From: Halobacillus sp. A5
Lineage (GTDB): Bacteria; Bacillota; Bacilli; Bacillales; Halobacillaceae
DNA: 64,000 nucleotides
Assembly: GCF_024189315.1 (NCBI RefSeq)
Contig: NZ_JAIZEO010000001.1
Span: 1,116,001 to 1,180,000 of the forward strand
Direction of reading: 5' to 3'
Part shown: one piece after another, positions 50,870-59,296 of the stretch
How the letters are laid out: each line of letters begins with the position of its first letter
How positions within the stretch are numbered: the first letter of the stretch is position 1
Made by a program: the position numbers and the translations under genes
Notes under the pieces: generated by a model
The model's database searches: none
The model's input: only the letters and a program-made list of their open reading frames with translations
Told to the model about the DNA's origin: nothing

Positions 50870-51871
50870 TTAATATTTAAGCACCTGTTCCAAAGCAGCT
50901 GTAATTTTTCGGGCACTTGGTAAGAAATCCTGTTCTAACGAATATACAGGAACGGGTGTATCAAATCCTGTCACTTTTTGCACTGGTGCTTTTAAATAAA
51001 AAAATGCTGCATCATTTATGACTGAAATAATATCACCGCTGACTCCTCCAGTTTCTGGAGCTTCATGTACCACTACTACTCTGCCTGTTTTCTCAACGGA
51101 TTCTTTAATTGCTTCCTTGTCCAGAGGATACAACGTGCGTAAATCAATAATTTCACATACTTCCTCATGTGTCTCTTCCCATTTTTGTACAGCCTGCACA
51201 GTATCCTGCACCATAGCTCCCCACGTAAATATGGTTACATCGGTACCCTCTTTTACCTTCGCTGCTTTCCCGAGAGGAATTGAATATTTATCTTCGGGCA
51301 CTTCAGTTCGTCCCGACCGGTAACACCGCATCGGCTCAATAAACAGCACAGGATCAGGATCCTCTATGCTTGCGATCAGCAGCCCCTTCGCGTCGTATGG
51401 ATTGGATGGAGCTACGACCTTTAATCCGGGCACATGGGTAAAAAGAGCTTCCACACTGTCCGAGTGAATTTCAGGTGCTTTTACTCCCGCTCCATAAGGC
51501 GCACGAATGACCATAGGGACTGTATAGCGGCCTAATGAACGCTGTCTCATTCTTGTCGCGTGTGTCATTATTTGGTTAAACGCAGGATAAATAAACCCGA
51601 AAAACTGCATCTCACAAATTGGTGTAAACCCATTCACAGCCAGCCCGACCGATGTGCCGATAATACCAGATTCCGCCAGAGGTGTATCTACGACCCGTTC
51701 CTCCCCGAATTCCTGAATTAATCCGTCTGTCGCTCGAAATACTCCCCCATTCACTCCAACATCTTCTCCCAATACAAGGACGGTCTCATTCTCACGCATC
51801 ATCGTCCGCATCGCATCGGTAATCGCCTGCACCATCGTTAATTTTTTCAAACCTGCCGCCACTGTCGTCAT
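50870..51871 (-). CDS. 2-oxoacid dehydrogenase E1 subunit beta
   Basis: This is a 333-residue transketolase-like beta subunit: MVQAITDAMRTMMRENETVLVLGEDVG, GFTPICEMQFFGFIYPAFNQI and HSDSVEALFTHVPGLKVVAPS. It joins E1-alpha to decarboxylate a 2-oxo acid with ThDP. It overlaps E1-alpha by 4 bp (ATGA), implying coupled translation. The substrate is not decided by sequence; similar proteins serve pyruvate, acetoin or branched-chain acids. Confidence 0.88.
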   Translation of the reverse strand: MTTVAAGLKKLTMVQAITDAMRTMMRENETVLVLGEDVGVNGGVFRATDGLIQEFGEERVVDTPLAESGIIGTSVGLAVNGFTPICEMQFFGFIYPAFNQIMTHATRMRQRSLGRYTVPMVIRAPYGAGVKAPEIHSDSVEALFTHVPGLKVVAPSNPYDAKGLLIASIEDPDPVLFIEPMRCYRSGRTEVPEDKYSIPLGKAAKVKEGTDVTIFTWGAMVQDTVQAVQKWEETHEEVCEIIDLRTLYPLDKEAIKESVEKTGRVVVVHEAPETGGVSGDIISVINDAAFFYLKAPVQKVTGFDTPVPVYSLEQDFLPSARKITAALEQVLKY

Positions 51872-52944
51872 TGGATGCCCTCCCTGCTCAAACGCTTATG
51901 CTGCTTCCGCTGCTCCTCAATCGGCCATACCGGTTCCGCAAATACATGGTCAAACAGCTCGTCAATGTCTGCAGGTTTAAATTTTTCTGCTTCTTTCAGC
52001 GCTTGATTAATTTCTTTGGTAATCTCTGCTTCCATTCTTTCCTTCTCCTCTTCCTTCCACCACCCTTGATTTTTAAGAAGACGTTCAACACGAAGCAGCG
52101 GATCTGTCGTTTTCCGGCGTATTTCACTTTCCTGCTGATCGCGATATTTTGATGGGTCGTCTGCAGTTGTGTGAGCGCCGTACCTCCAGGTTACCGCTTC
52201 AATCAGAGTTGGTCCACCTCCGCTTCGAGCCCGCGCCACAGCCTTTACCGTTTCATGATAAACGGCCAGAATATCATTGCCGTCTATTCGAAGACTCGGT
52301 ATATCATAAGCTAGACCCTTTTGGGCGATGGTTTTCGACTTCATCTGTTTTTCCATAGGAACACTTATCGCATAACCGTTGTTTTGGTTAAAAAACACGA
52401 CAGGTGCATGAAAGACACTGGCAAAGTTAAGCCCCTCGTGAAAATCACCCTCTGACGTCGCCCCATCTCCAAAATAAACAATCGACACCCTGTCGCTGTT
52501 TTTCTTTTTCTCTGCCCAGGCAGCTCCAGCCGCGTGGAGCAGCTGTGAAGCAATCGGCACAGCTGGTGGAAAGATATTCCTTCCTTCAGGAGGGATACTT
52601 CCCTCTAAGCGGCCCTTCCAATAGAGAAATAGGTTTCTAAGAGAATGACCAAAAGACATAGTTGCGGCATGATCACGGTAGGTCGGAAACATCCAATCTC
52701 CGTCTTCCACCGCTAAAGCACTGCCGACCTGAGCTGCCTCCTGCCCTTCATATTGAACATACGTCCCAATTCTCCCCTGACGCTGCAGGTTCAGGCACTT
52801 TTTATCCATCATTCGCGCACGCACCATCATGAAATAAAATTGATAAAGCTGTTCTTTATGAAGCTTTACTTCATCCTGCTTTAAGCTTCCTGCTTCATTC
52901 ACGTACTGAATTACCGGAAATTGATTGTCTGCCCCCATTTTCAT
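51868..52944 (-). CDS. 2-oxoacid dehydrogenase E1 subunit alpha
   Basis: This is a 358-residue E1-alpha. The ThDP-binding motif G-D-G ... N-N is intact in YFGDGATSEGDFHEGLNFA through FFNQNNGYAIS. The phosphorylation-loop region RYGAHTTADDPSKYR is also conserved. It decarboxylates a 2-oxo acid. The reading frames of the aminotransferase, E1-alpha and E1-beta overlap by 4 bp in turn, which ties the complex to an amino acid transaminase. Confidence 0.88.
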   Translation of the reverse strand: MKMGADNQFPVIQYVNEAGSLKQDEVKLHKEQLYQFYFMMVRARMMDKKCLNLQRQGRIGTYVQYEGQEAAQVGSALAVEDGDWMFPTYRDHAATMSFGHSLRNLFLYWKGRLEGSIPPEGRNIFPPAVPIASQLLHAAGAAWAEKKKNSDRVSIVYFGDGATSEGDFHEGLNFASVFHAPVVFFNQNNGYAISVPMEKQMKSKTIAQKGLAYDIPSLRIDGNDILAVYHETVKAVARARSGGGPTLIEAVTWRYGAHTTADDPSKYRDQQESEIRRKTTDPLLRVERLLKNQGWWKEEEKERMEAEITKEINQALKEAEKFKPADIDELFDHVFAEPVWPIEEQRKQHKRLSREGIQ

Positions 52945-54062
52945 TCCCCTCTCTCTTCTTTAACTGGGAAAACCTCCAAATTTAAAATTTTCCTGAGCAC
53001 TCGTATAAACGCTTCATTTTCATCCTGCTGTCCAATCGTTACTCGAATCATCGTCGGATATCCCAACAGGTGACCCGGACGGATAATAATCCCGGCGTTT
53101 AACAGTTCTTCGTAGACGATTTTCGATGAGCACCCAACATCAACCATAATAAAGTTCGTCTGTGTGTCAAAAAAATACAAGTCCATATCTTTAAAATGCC
53201 GGCTGAGGTAACGACGGCCTTCAAGATTTTTCGCAATCGTCTCAATTAAAAATACTTCATCGTCCAACGAAGCAGAAGCCGCCGCTTCGGCCAGACGGTT
53301 TACATTAAAGGGGTCTTTTACTTTGCGGAGCTGGTGGACAATCTCAGGATGCATTATTCCATATCCAATCCGAAGAGCCGCCAGCCCATATACTTTCGAA
53401 AATGTGCGGAGAATAACCATGTTTGAATGGGCGTCCAGCATAGGCAGAGTTTCTAAATACTCTTCACTTTCTGCATATTCATAATACGCTTCATCCATCA
53501 CGAGTAATACGCCGGACGGAATCTGTTCAATAAAATCCAACAGTGCCTGCCGCTGAACAATCGTTCCTGTTGGGTTATTAGGATTGCACACAAACACCAT
53601 CTTAGTTTTAGTTGTAATCGCGCTCAACATGCCCTCGAGGTCATGAGCACCATGTTTCATACCCACTTCAACGGGGATCCCTCCCTCAATGAGGACGTTC
53701 GTTTTATATCGTGGAAACGTGATGCCTGCCATAACAACTTCGTCTCCTTCATTTATGTACGATCGGGTTAACAGACGAATGACCTCATCAGAGCCATTGC
53801 CAAAGATCAGCTGATTATCCGATATGCCCAGCCTGGCCGCCAGCTTCACGGCAAGTGCTGGTGATGTCGTTTCTGGATATCTTGTTATTTCCTGCATTTC
53901 TTTACGAATGGCCTCTTCAACAAGGCGGGAACAGCCAAAAGGATTTTCATTTGAAGCCATCTTAATGATCTTACTCAGTCCTTTTTCCCGTTGAAGTTCC
54001 TCGATCGGCTTGCCAGGCGAATATATCGAAATGCCTTCAAGCTGTGGCCGGGTGTGGATCAT
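52941..54062 (-). CDS. HisC-like class I/II aminotransferase (probably aromatic amino acid)
   Basis: This is a 373-residue PLP enzyme of the histidinol-phosphate aminotransferase group: MASNENPFGCS, VFVCNPNNPTGT, MDEAYYEYAE and the PLP lysine in ILRTFSKVYGLAALRIGYG. HisC relatives commonly act on tyrosine and phenylalanine. There are no other his genes, and the frame overlaps E1-alpha, so a catabolic aminotransferase that makes the 2-oxo acid for the dehydrogenase is likely. The site is GGAGGAAT before the ATG. Confidence 0.82.
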   Translation of the reverse strand: MIHTRPQLEGISIYSPGKPIEELQREKGLSKIIKMASNENPFGCSRLVEEAIRKEMQEITRYPETTSPALAVKLAARLGISDNQLIFGNGSDEVIRLLTRSYINEGDEVVMAGITFPRYKTNVLIEGGIPVEVGMKHGAHDLEGMLSAITTKTKMVFVCNPNNPTGTIVQRQALLDFIEQIPSGVLLVMDEAYYEYAESEEYLETLPMLDAHSNMVILRTFSKVYGLAALRIGYGIMHPEIVHQLRKVKDPFNVNRLAEAAASASLDDEVFLIETIAKNLEGRRYLSRHFKDMDLYFFDTQTNFIMVDVGCSSKIVYEELLNAGIIIRPGHLLGYPTMIRVTIGQQDENEAFIRVLRKILNLEVFPVKEERGE

Positions 54063-54368
54063 AAATCATTCCTCCTATATTCCATTTGTAAAAAAACGGT
54101 ACCAGATTCAGTTTAGAATTATCCAAATATTCTCTCAAGAATGTTATTTAAAGTGATATTGCTTTTACGCGCTAAATTTGAAGCCGTGTTAGATGCAGTG
54201 ATCGTCGTAGTGATAAGGTGTCTGCCGATTACTATGTGGTTTACGTATAGGAACCATATGAAATTAATATGGAAAAGCGTTTTTTCTGGAAAACAAAAGA
54301 GTCGAACGCCCTTCCATATTAAGCCGCAGTATCATAGAGTAGAGTATTAGAATTAAGGGGGTGATGTT
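54063..54368. other. Spacer between aminotransferase and yjcZ-like gene
   Basis: The 306-bp spacer has no supported gene. ATTCTCTCAAGAAT (54129-54142) is a 5-4-5 palindrome in the promoter area of the aminotransferase operon. CCATATT (54314) and CATAGAGTA (54333) resemble a sporulation sigma-E or sigma-K promoter for the downstream YjcZ-like peptide, with a short spacer of 12. Both are tentative. Confidence 0.35.
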
Positions 54369-54506
54369 GTGAGTTATTACGGAAACTATTACGGAGCAGG
54401 TGGATTCGGTGGCGGTCCTTACGGAGGCTATGGTTATAAAGGATTTGCTCTGATTGTCGTATTGTTTATTCTATTAATTATCGTCGGTACGTCGTATGTG
54501 AAGTAA
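54369..54506 (+). CDS. YjcZ-family sporulation peptide
   Basis: This is a 45-residue peptide with a GTG start: a Gly/Tyr-rich N-terminus (VSYYGNYYGAGGFGGGPYGG) and a C-terminal hydrophobic helix (GFALIVVLFILLIIVGTSYVK), the plan of YjcZ proteins found in spore-forming bacilli. AAGGGGGTGAT precedes the start. Such peptides are sporulation-induced and of unknown function. Confidence 0.85.
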   Translation: MSYYGNYYGAGGFGGGPYGGYGYKGFALIVVLFILLIIVGTSYVK

Positions 54507-54552
54507 CTGGAGAAGGACATTCCACATCCATTCCCTCAATAACATCCACACC

Positions 54553-54580
54553 AAAAAAGCCAGGCAGGTACGCCTGGCTT
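54553..54580. terminator. Terminator shared by the YjcZ-like and GNAT genes
   Basis: AGCCAGGC (54558-54565) pairs with GCCTGGCT (54572-54579), with six T following on the minus strand, directly after the GNAT stop. Confidence 0.8.
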
Positions 54581-55327
54581 TCAATCAATCTTCTGAGCTT
54601 CAACTTGAAATCCTTTGAACTGATAATTTTGTTTCCGGTACATATCTCTAACTGAATCATTACCGTCCGCTACGAGAATAATTGTACTGTCGGGAAACTG
54701 CTTCATCACGTGCTGCTGCAGGCGTGTGCCTATCCCTTTCCTCTGAAGATGATCCTCAACAACTAAATGATCGATCTCAACGATTCCCTTTTTACGAATG
54801 GCAGTTACTGACCCGGCTGGTATCCCCTTATAATAAGCGAGCACCATCTCAATATCAGGATCTCTAAACAGTTTCTTGTTAAATTCAACCTTCTGCTTTG
54901 CAAACGCTGCCCCAAATTCCAGATCCTGATGATAATGGAGATCTGAAAATACGGGGAAATTCAGGCTGTTCACTGTTTCCACTTGTATATCATTATGAGG
55001 AACTGCTTCGGGAAATTGCTCAGGTTGAATCTGATAAAGCTCTAAACTCCCTGTGCTCATTTCAAATTGTTTAAAGAATTGACAAAGCTCTTCCCCGGGC
55101 TTTTCATTTTGAGGAAAGCAGAATTTCACATGATGCAGACCGCGTTCAAAATGAAAGTTATGTAAGTATTCATAAGCTCCTGTAAATTCACTTAACTCTG
55201 GCATTCTCTTAAACTGAAGAAAATTACTATCATACCTCTGGAGGATATAAGGGTTATGAAAGTGTTCAAACAGCTCGGTGGCTGCAATAATTTCTGCCCC
55301 TCTGTAAATGTGACTAAACGTTACCAC
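54581..55327 (-). CDS. GNAT acetyltransferase
   Basis: This is a 248-residue protein with the GNAT domain at about 145-245: YYKGIPAGSVTAIRKKGIVEIDHLVV and EDHLQRKGIGTRLQQHVMKQF, the acetyl-CoA loop. The N-terminal half (1-140) is specific to this subgroup. It overlaps the upstream membrane gene by 14 bp, so the pair is cotranscribed. The GTG start is behind GGAGGGG. The acceptor is unknown. Confidence 0.75.
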   Translation of the reverse strand: MVTFSHIYRGAEIIAATELFEHFHNPYILQRYDSNFLQFKRMPELSEFTGAYEYLHNFHFERGLHHVKFCFPQNEKPGEELCQFFKQFEMSTGSLELYQIQPEQFPEAVPHNDIQVETVNSLNFPVFSDLHYHQDLEFGAAFAKQKVEFNKKLFRDPDIEMVLAYYKGIPAGSVTAIRKKGIVEIDHLVVEDHLQRKGIGTRLQQHVMKQFPDSTIILVADGNDSVRDMYRKQNYQFKGFQVEAQKID

Positions 55328-55589
55328 GATTCCCCTCCTTCCCTTCTACATTCATACGATCTTTAGCATGGACGTGGAAGATCATCCCAAGTAATACTAC
55401 CACCACGCCATAAACTCCGAGGGTAACAAATGAAAACAGACCCAAAATGACAATTGCTGCTCCTGCACCCATTAATATATTGGAGAAGATCAGAACTGCC
55501 CGCTTCTTCTTTAACAGCAGCAAAGCTAAATGAACGAGCAGTATAGTGATCACAACCGGCCAGACGAACATTTGATAGAATATTTCCAT
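55314..55589 (-). CDS. Three-helix membrane protein
   Basis: This is a 91-residue protein with hydrophobic segments at 7-26, 33-53 and 55-74 and a charged C-terminus (HAKDRMNVEGKEGNRG). GGGAGGTGAG precedes the ATG. It overlaps the GNAT gene. No family is recognised. The spacer 55590-55922 upstream holds only the sporulation-type promoter of the opposite gene. Confidence 0.55.
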   Translation of the reverse strand: MEIFYQMFVWPVVITILLVHLALLLLKKKRAVLIFSNILMGAGAAIVILGLFSFVTLGVYGVVVVLLGMIFHVHAKDRMNVEGKEGNRGNV

Positions 55590-55865
55590 TTCCTCACCTC
55601 CCGAATGATTCCAGTGAATAAACTATTTCCTCAGTACGAAACACATATATCAATAAAGAACAAAATAACTAATCAAGCCAGATGCTTTCAGCATCTAAGC
55701 AGTGCTGTTTTCCTTCAGTAAAAGTCTGATTCAAAACCCTTTTCCTGAAAATGATATCGACGTATCTAAACCCTCACCACAAATAATAACTGAGTCAGAC
55801 CTATTATCATAGTTTTTCTTTAAATATGATGCTATAATCGCGCTCTCATCCTCTGCAGTTGTCCA

Positions 55866-55894
55866 CACCAGCTCTATCAATCACCCATAGAATA
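55866..55894 (+). promoter_or_regulatory. Sigma-K-like promoter of the CwlC-like amidase
   Basis: CACC (55866-55869), 16 bases, then CATAGAATA (55886-55894) matches the sigma-K consensus mACm and CATAnnnTA. It lies 29 bases before the start codon. Mother-cell expression late in sporulation is therefore likely. Confidence 0.6.
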
Positions 55895-55922
55895 AAGTAG
55901 TCTTTTAAAGGAGGCTAATAAT

Positions 55923-57293
55923 ATGAAGAAAATCGTCATAGACGCAGGTCACGGCGGTACAGATTCAGGTGCTTCATATCAAGGAAATCTAGAAAAAAAC
56001 TTCAATTTATCAATCGCTTTAAAGGTTCAAAGCCATTTGCAGCAAAACTATGAAGCTGAGATTGTGATGACTCGCACAAGTGATGTAACCTTATCTTTGG
56101 ATGCCCGTTCACGTCTTGCCAATAACGAAAACGCAGACTTTTTCTTATCAATCCACAACAACGCAGCCGGCGGTCAGGGATTTGAGAGCTATATTTTTAA
56201 CGGGACCGTTTCAGCACCTACACGAACTTATCAAAACGCAATTCATGACAGAATCATGAGTGCCGTCCAGTCGAAATATAACATTAGAGACCGTGGCAAG
56301 AAGCGGGCCAATTTTCATGTACTGAGAGAAACAAGAATGCCGGCATTACTGCTGGAAGTCCTGTTTGTTGATAATGCAAGCGATGTAGCTAAACTGAGAA
56401 ACCCGGCATTTATTGAGGAAGTGTCAATCGCAATTGCTCAAGGAACAGCCGAAGCCTTAAATCTGCCAAGAAAAGCGCAGCCTGATACCCTTTACCGGGT
56501 CATTGCCGGATCATTTAAGAGTCGGGATAATGCCGAACAACGGGTGCAGGAGCTTTCACGCCGTAACATTGATTCATTTATCCGCACAGCATCAATCTCT
56601 GGAGAAACGTATTACCGCGTCCAGGCTGGAGCTTTTTCCGAGCGTGCGAGGGCCGAAGAACAAGTTGAACGGCTTAAAAATGCCGGAATCAGCGACGCCT
56701 TTATTATTACAGACAATGAGGAATCAGACCCCGTTCCGCCCGCAACCCCAGAGGAGCGCTTTACCATAGAAGGCAGCACACACATGCTCGCCCACCAGCT
56801 TGATGAGTTCGCCCGTACTGTAAATCCAAAAGCGCCAAAGTTAGGTGCCCATTATGTACGTTACGGAAAAGCGTACGGCATTCGTGCCGATGTGGCTTTT
56901 GCCCAGGCCATTCATGAGACGGATTATTTCAGGTTTACGGGTGTGGTAGATGCAGATCAAAATAATTACGCCGGCATTGGAGCTACAGGCCCAGATAATA
57001 AAGGCAGCCGCTTTGCTACGCCGCGTGACGGTGTGCACGCCCACATTCAGCATTTATACGCATACTCGTCAACAGAAGATATTCCTGAACAATTTGAAAA
57101 GATTGATCCAAGATTTGACCTCGTGACGCGTGGAATTGCGCCAACGTGGACTCAGCTTAACGGCAGGTGGGCCGTACCTGGCACCACTTACGGGCAAAGC
57201 ATTATCAATATCTTTAAACGTAATATTACGCACGCTATTGAACAAATCGATAAGAAAAAGCAGGAATTAGAAAACGTACTGGATGAATTTTAA
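55923..57293 (+). CDS. N-acetylmuramoyl-L-alanine amidase with SPOR and glucosaminidase domains (CwlC-like)
   Basis: This is a 456-residue peptidoglycan hydrolase without signal peptide. Amidase_3 at 1-180 has zinc ligands in IDAGHGGTDSG, E in NLEKNF, H in LSIHNNA and the catalytic E in ALLLEVLF. SPOR-like repeats at about 190-265 (YRVIAGSFKSRDNAEQRVQEL and YRVQAGAFSERARAEEQVERL) follow. A GH73-type glucosaminidase (about 280-420) has the catalytic E in AQAIHETDYF. B. subtilis CwlC has amidase and SPOR only and lyses the mother cell. AAAGGAGGC precedes the ATG. Confidence 0.85.
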   Translation: MKKIVIDAGHGGTDSGASYQGNLEKNFNLSIALKVQSHLQQNYEAEIVMTRTSDVTLSLDARSRLANNENADFFLSIHNNAAGGQGFESYIFNGTVSAPTRTYQNAIHDRIMSAVQSKYNIRDRGKKRANFHVLRETRMPALLLEVLFVDNASDVAKLRNPAFIEEVSIAIAQGTAEALNLPRKAQPDTLYRVIAGSFKSRDNAEQRVQELSRRNIDSFIRTASISGETYYRVQAGAFSERARAEEQVERLKNAGISDAFIITDNEESDPVPPATPEERFTIEGSTHMLAHQLDEFARTVNPKAPKLGAHYVRYGKAYGIRADVAFAQAIHETDYFRFTGVVDADQNNYAGIGATGPDNKGSRFATPRDGVHAHIQHLYAYSSTEDIPEQFEKIDPRFDLVTRGIAPTWTQLNGRWAVPGTTYGQSIINIFKRNITHAIEQIDKKKQELENVLDEF

Positions 57294-57303
57294 TTCATAG
57301 GAT

Positions 57304-57342
57304 ACCTGGCTGACCTGGTAACAAGTTCAGCCAGGTTTTTTA
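57304..57342 (+). terminator. Terminator after the amidase gene
   Basis: ACCTGGCTGA (57304-57313) pairs with TCAGCCAGGT (57327-57336), followed by six T. Confidence 0.85.
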
Positions 57343-57443
57343 TATTTTGATGGCTGCTCCCCCTCTCTATCCAGCTAATTTAGGCTTCCAACTATCCACA
57401 CAGTTCCTCAAATTACTATCATACTTTGTACGTACTTTCATGG

Positions 57444-57653
57444 TCATCCAAAATAACTGTTATTCTTCATCTGCTCTCCGGCAATGGAAGACCTTGCATT
57501 CATTTGAGCATTCGATTCATGCTTTGCTCTTTCCATGTCATCACCGTCAATAGGACCGCTTTTAAAACCTAATCGATTAAAAATCATTCCGATGAACACA
57601 GGCAGGAAACAAACTCCAATAACAGCTGATAATACCCACAGGGCAGTCATCAT
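57444..57653 (-). CDS. Small membrane protein
   Basis: This is a 69-residue protein with one N-terminal membrane helix (about 4-26) and a hydrophilic tail (IDGDDMERAKHESNAQMNAR). GGAAGGTGAT precedes the ATG. No family is recognised. It stands alone between the amidase and HTH genes. Confidence 0.55.
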   Translation of the reverse strand: MMTALWVLSAVIGVCFLPVFIGMIFNRLGFKSGPIDGDDMERAKHESNAQMNARSSIAGEQMKNNSYFG

Positions 57654-57824
57654 GGATCACCTTCCTCCATATTATTCGACGACCAATTTTCAAAATTCCG
57701 AAGCATTTCTTTATACGATACAGAACATAGGAAAATCCTATCTTAACAGCTTACTAATCTACATACGAATGAAAGCTTAAATTTGTTTCACTTTTCTAAC
57801 TATTTCATCCTTATGAAATCTAGT

Positions 57825-58634
57825 TCACTCATTTAACCAGTCATAATGAATCGTCTTTGGGTTTTCCAGGGTCTCTCTGCGGACCATTTGCATAAAACGA
57901 TTCTTTAATCCACCAAAATAATACCCCATAAACGTTGTTTGAATCATGCCATGCTTCTGAGCAAACACCGCCTGCTTAAATACTTCTGTCACCGGTTCAA
58001 TATACCACTCTAACGGGTCGCGCATATTCCATTGCTTATAAGCACTTTCTACTGTTCTCCAGGCAGTTAAAATCTCCGATGGATTTAAAAATGGCTGCGT
58101 CGTTATGACGAAAGGTTTAGGAATAAATGAAGGAAGGTAAGTGTAGTCGAGGAGTACAGACTTACTAGAAGAGCTTTCACTTTGCTTATTCACTGCTTCG
58201 GAATTATTTTCAGCCTTTGAGGGTTGTTCTGATGAGGGTTTAGAAGAGGGGGCTACCGTGTCATGTGGGGTGACAGCTGGGGTGACATCGTCCGGTAAAA
58301 AAAGATCCTCCTGATGGAGAATAACTAGTATATTCGCACCTCGCTTTCCATTTGCTTTCGTCGTCTCCACACGTTCTAAGAGCTTCTCCTTCTCAAGACG
58401 GTTAATCGAACGAATTACGGTCCGCCGACTGATGTTCGTATGTTTCTCAATCGTTTCTATTTTAGCGAAGGATACCCCTCTATATTTCACAGAGTGACGC
58501 CAGATAAACTTTAGTACTTTCAATGTGCCCTCGGATAACGCGGCTTTCATTTTGAAAAGAAAGGAGCGGACATGTTCGTCCATCTCTTTGACACTGCTAA
58601 AGGTTTGTAAGCTTCGAATTTGTTCAATTTCCAT
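57825..58634 (-). CDS. Winged-helix HTH protein with a C-terminal unknown domain
   Basis: This is a 269-residue protein. Residues 30-110 form a winged helix (LKVLKFIWRHSVKYRGVSFAK, TNISRRTVIRSINRLEKEKLLER). A Ser/Pro-rich linker runs from about 120 to 160, and a helical domain follows (LLDYTYLPSFIPKPF to the end). The layout resembles replication-initiator-like cytosolic proteins of bacilli. Its role is unknown. AGGAAAAG precedes the ATG. Confidence 0.65.
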   Translation of the reverse strand: MEIEQIRSLQTFSSVKEMDEHVRSFLFKMKAALSEGTLKVLKFIWRHSVKYRGVSFAKIETIEKHTNISRRTVIRSINRLEKEKLLERVETTKANGKRGANILVILHQEDLFLPDDVTPAVTPHDTVAPSSKPSSEQPSKAENNSEAVNKQSESSSSKSVLLDYTYLPSFIPKPFVITTQPFLNPSEILTAWRTVESAYKQWNMRDPLEWYIEPVTEVFKQAVFAQKHGMIQTTFMGYYFGGLKNRFMQMVRRETLENPKTIHYDWLNE

Positions 58635-58748
58635 TTACTTTTCCTCATTTCACCATGTTTACTACTATAATCGAAATGAGGAGGCAGTCAGGTGTTGTAT
58701 TTTATAAAAAGATTTTTAATACGCTAAGCCCCTGCCTCTTAACTAAAC

Positions 58749-58786
58749 AAAAAGAGTGCCGTTTCAGTTGAAACTGACACTCTTTT
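58749..58786. terminator. Terminator downstream of the possible spore coat gene
   Basis: AAAGAGTG and CACTCTTTT pair around GTTTCAGTTGAAAC, itself a hairpin; T-runs are on both sides. It lies just after the stop codon of the gene at 58793. Confidence 0.8.
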
Positions 58787-58792
58787 CTTCCT

Positions 58793-59152
58793 TCAGCGTC
58801 TCCACCTCAGCGCTATCTCTAATTTACAGCAGTCTATTTCTTCAATGGAGGAACTAAATTCCAGCCTTACACTATCTGGATTATAATGAATCTCGAGACG
58901 CGATGTCACGCCGATTGATTTAATCAGACGTTCTACTTCTTCATCATCTGAAATTTGGGCAGCCTGCATTAACTGCGCATCAAATTCTTCAGATTCCGCT
59001 ATCTTATCCAGTACTTTACTGGCATCCTTCATCAGCTTCTTTGATTCTGCAGCTGACTCTGTTAACAATGCTGGATCCACTTCCTCATACGGCCGAAAGG
59101 GCCAATACTGTGGGCAGCAGTATCTGCAGGGATAATAATACCCATAATACAT
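58793..59152 (-). CDS. Probable spore coat-type protein (YuzC-like)
   Basis: This is a 119-residue protein with a Tyr/Cys/Pro-rich N-terminus (MYYGYYYPCRYCCPQYWPFRP), a helical middle (SKKLMKDASKVLDKIAESEE) and a beta-rich end (EIHYNPDSVRLEFSS). This is the plan of the inner spore coat protein YuzC and relatives; I am moderately sure. GGGAGGAG precedes the ATG. Confidence 0.6.
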   Translation of the reverse strand: MYYGYYYPCRYCCPQYWPFRPYEEVDPALLTESAAESKKLMKDASKVLDKIAESEEFDAQLMQAAQISDDEEVERLIKSIGVTSRLEIHYNPDSVRLEFSSSIEEIDCCKLEIALRWRR

Positions 59153-59296
59153 GACGATCTCCTCCCACCCTCATCATATGCGGCTGAGTCCTGATTGGGG
59201 AGTAAGCTGTGTGAGGATAAATTGCTTTGATTTTCAGCAAGAATCGAAAAGACGGCTCCTCTGGTTTCTTTTACGATGAAAGAGAGGTGACCGCCA

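Noticed and set aside
54141..54350. 69-codon frame upstream of the YjcZ-like gene
   Set aside because: It has no ribosome-binding site, overlaps the likely promoters, and its composition is that of AT-rich spacer.
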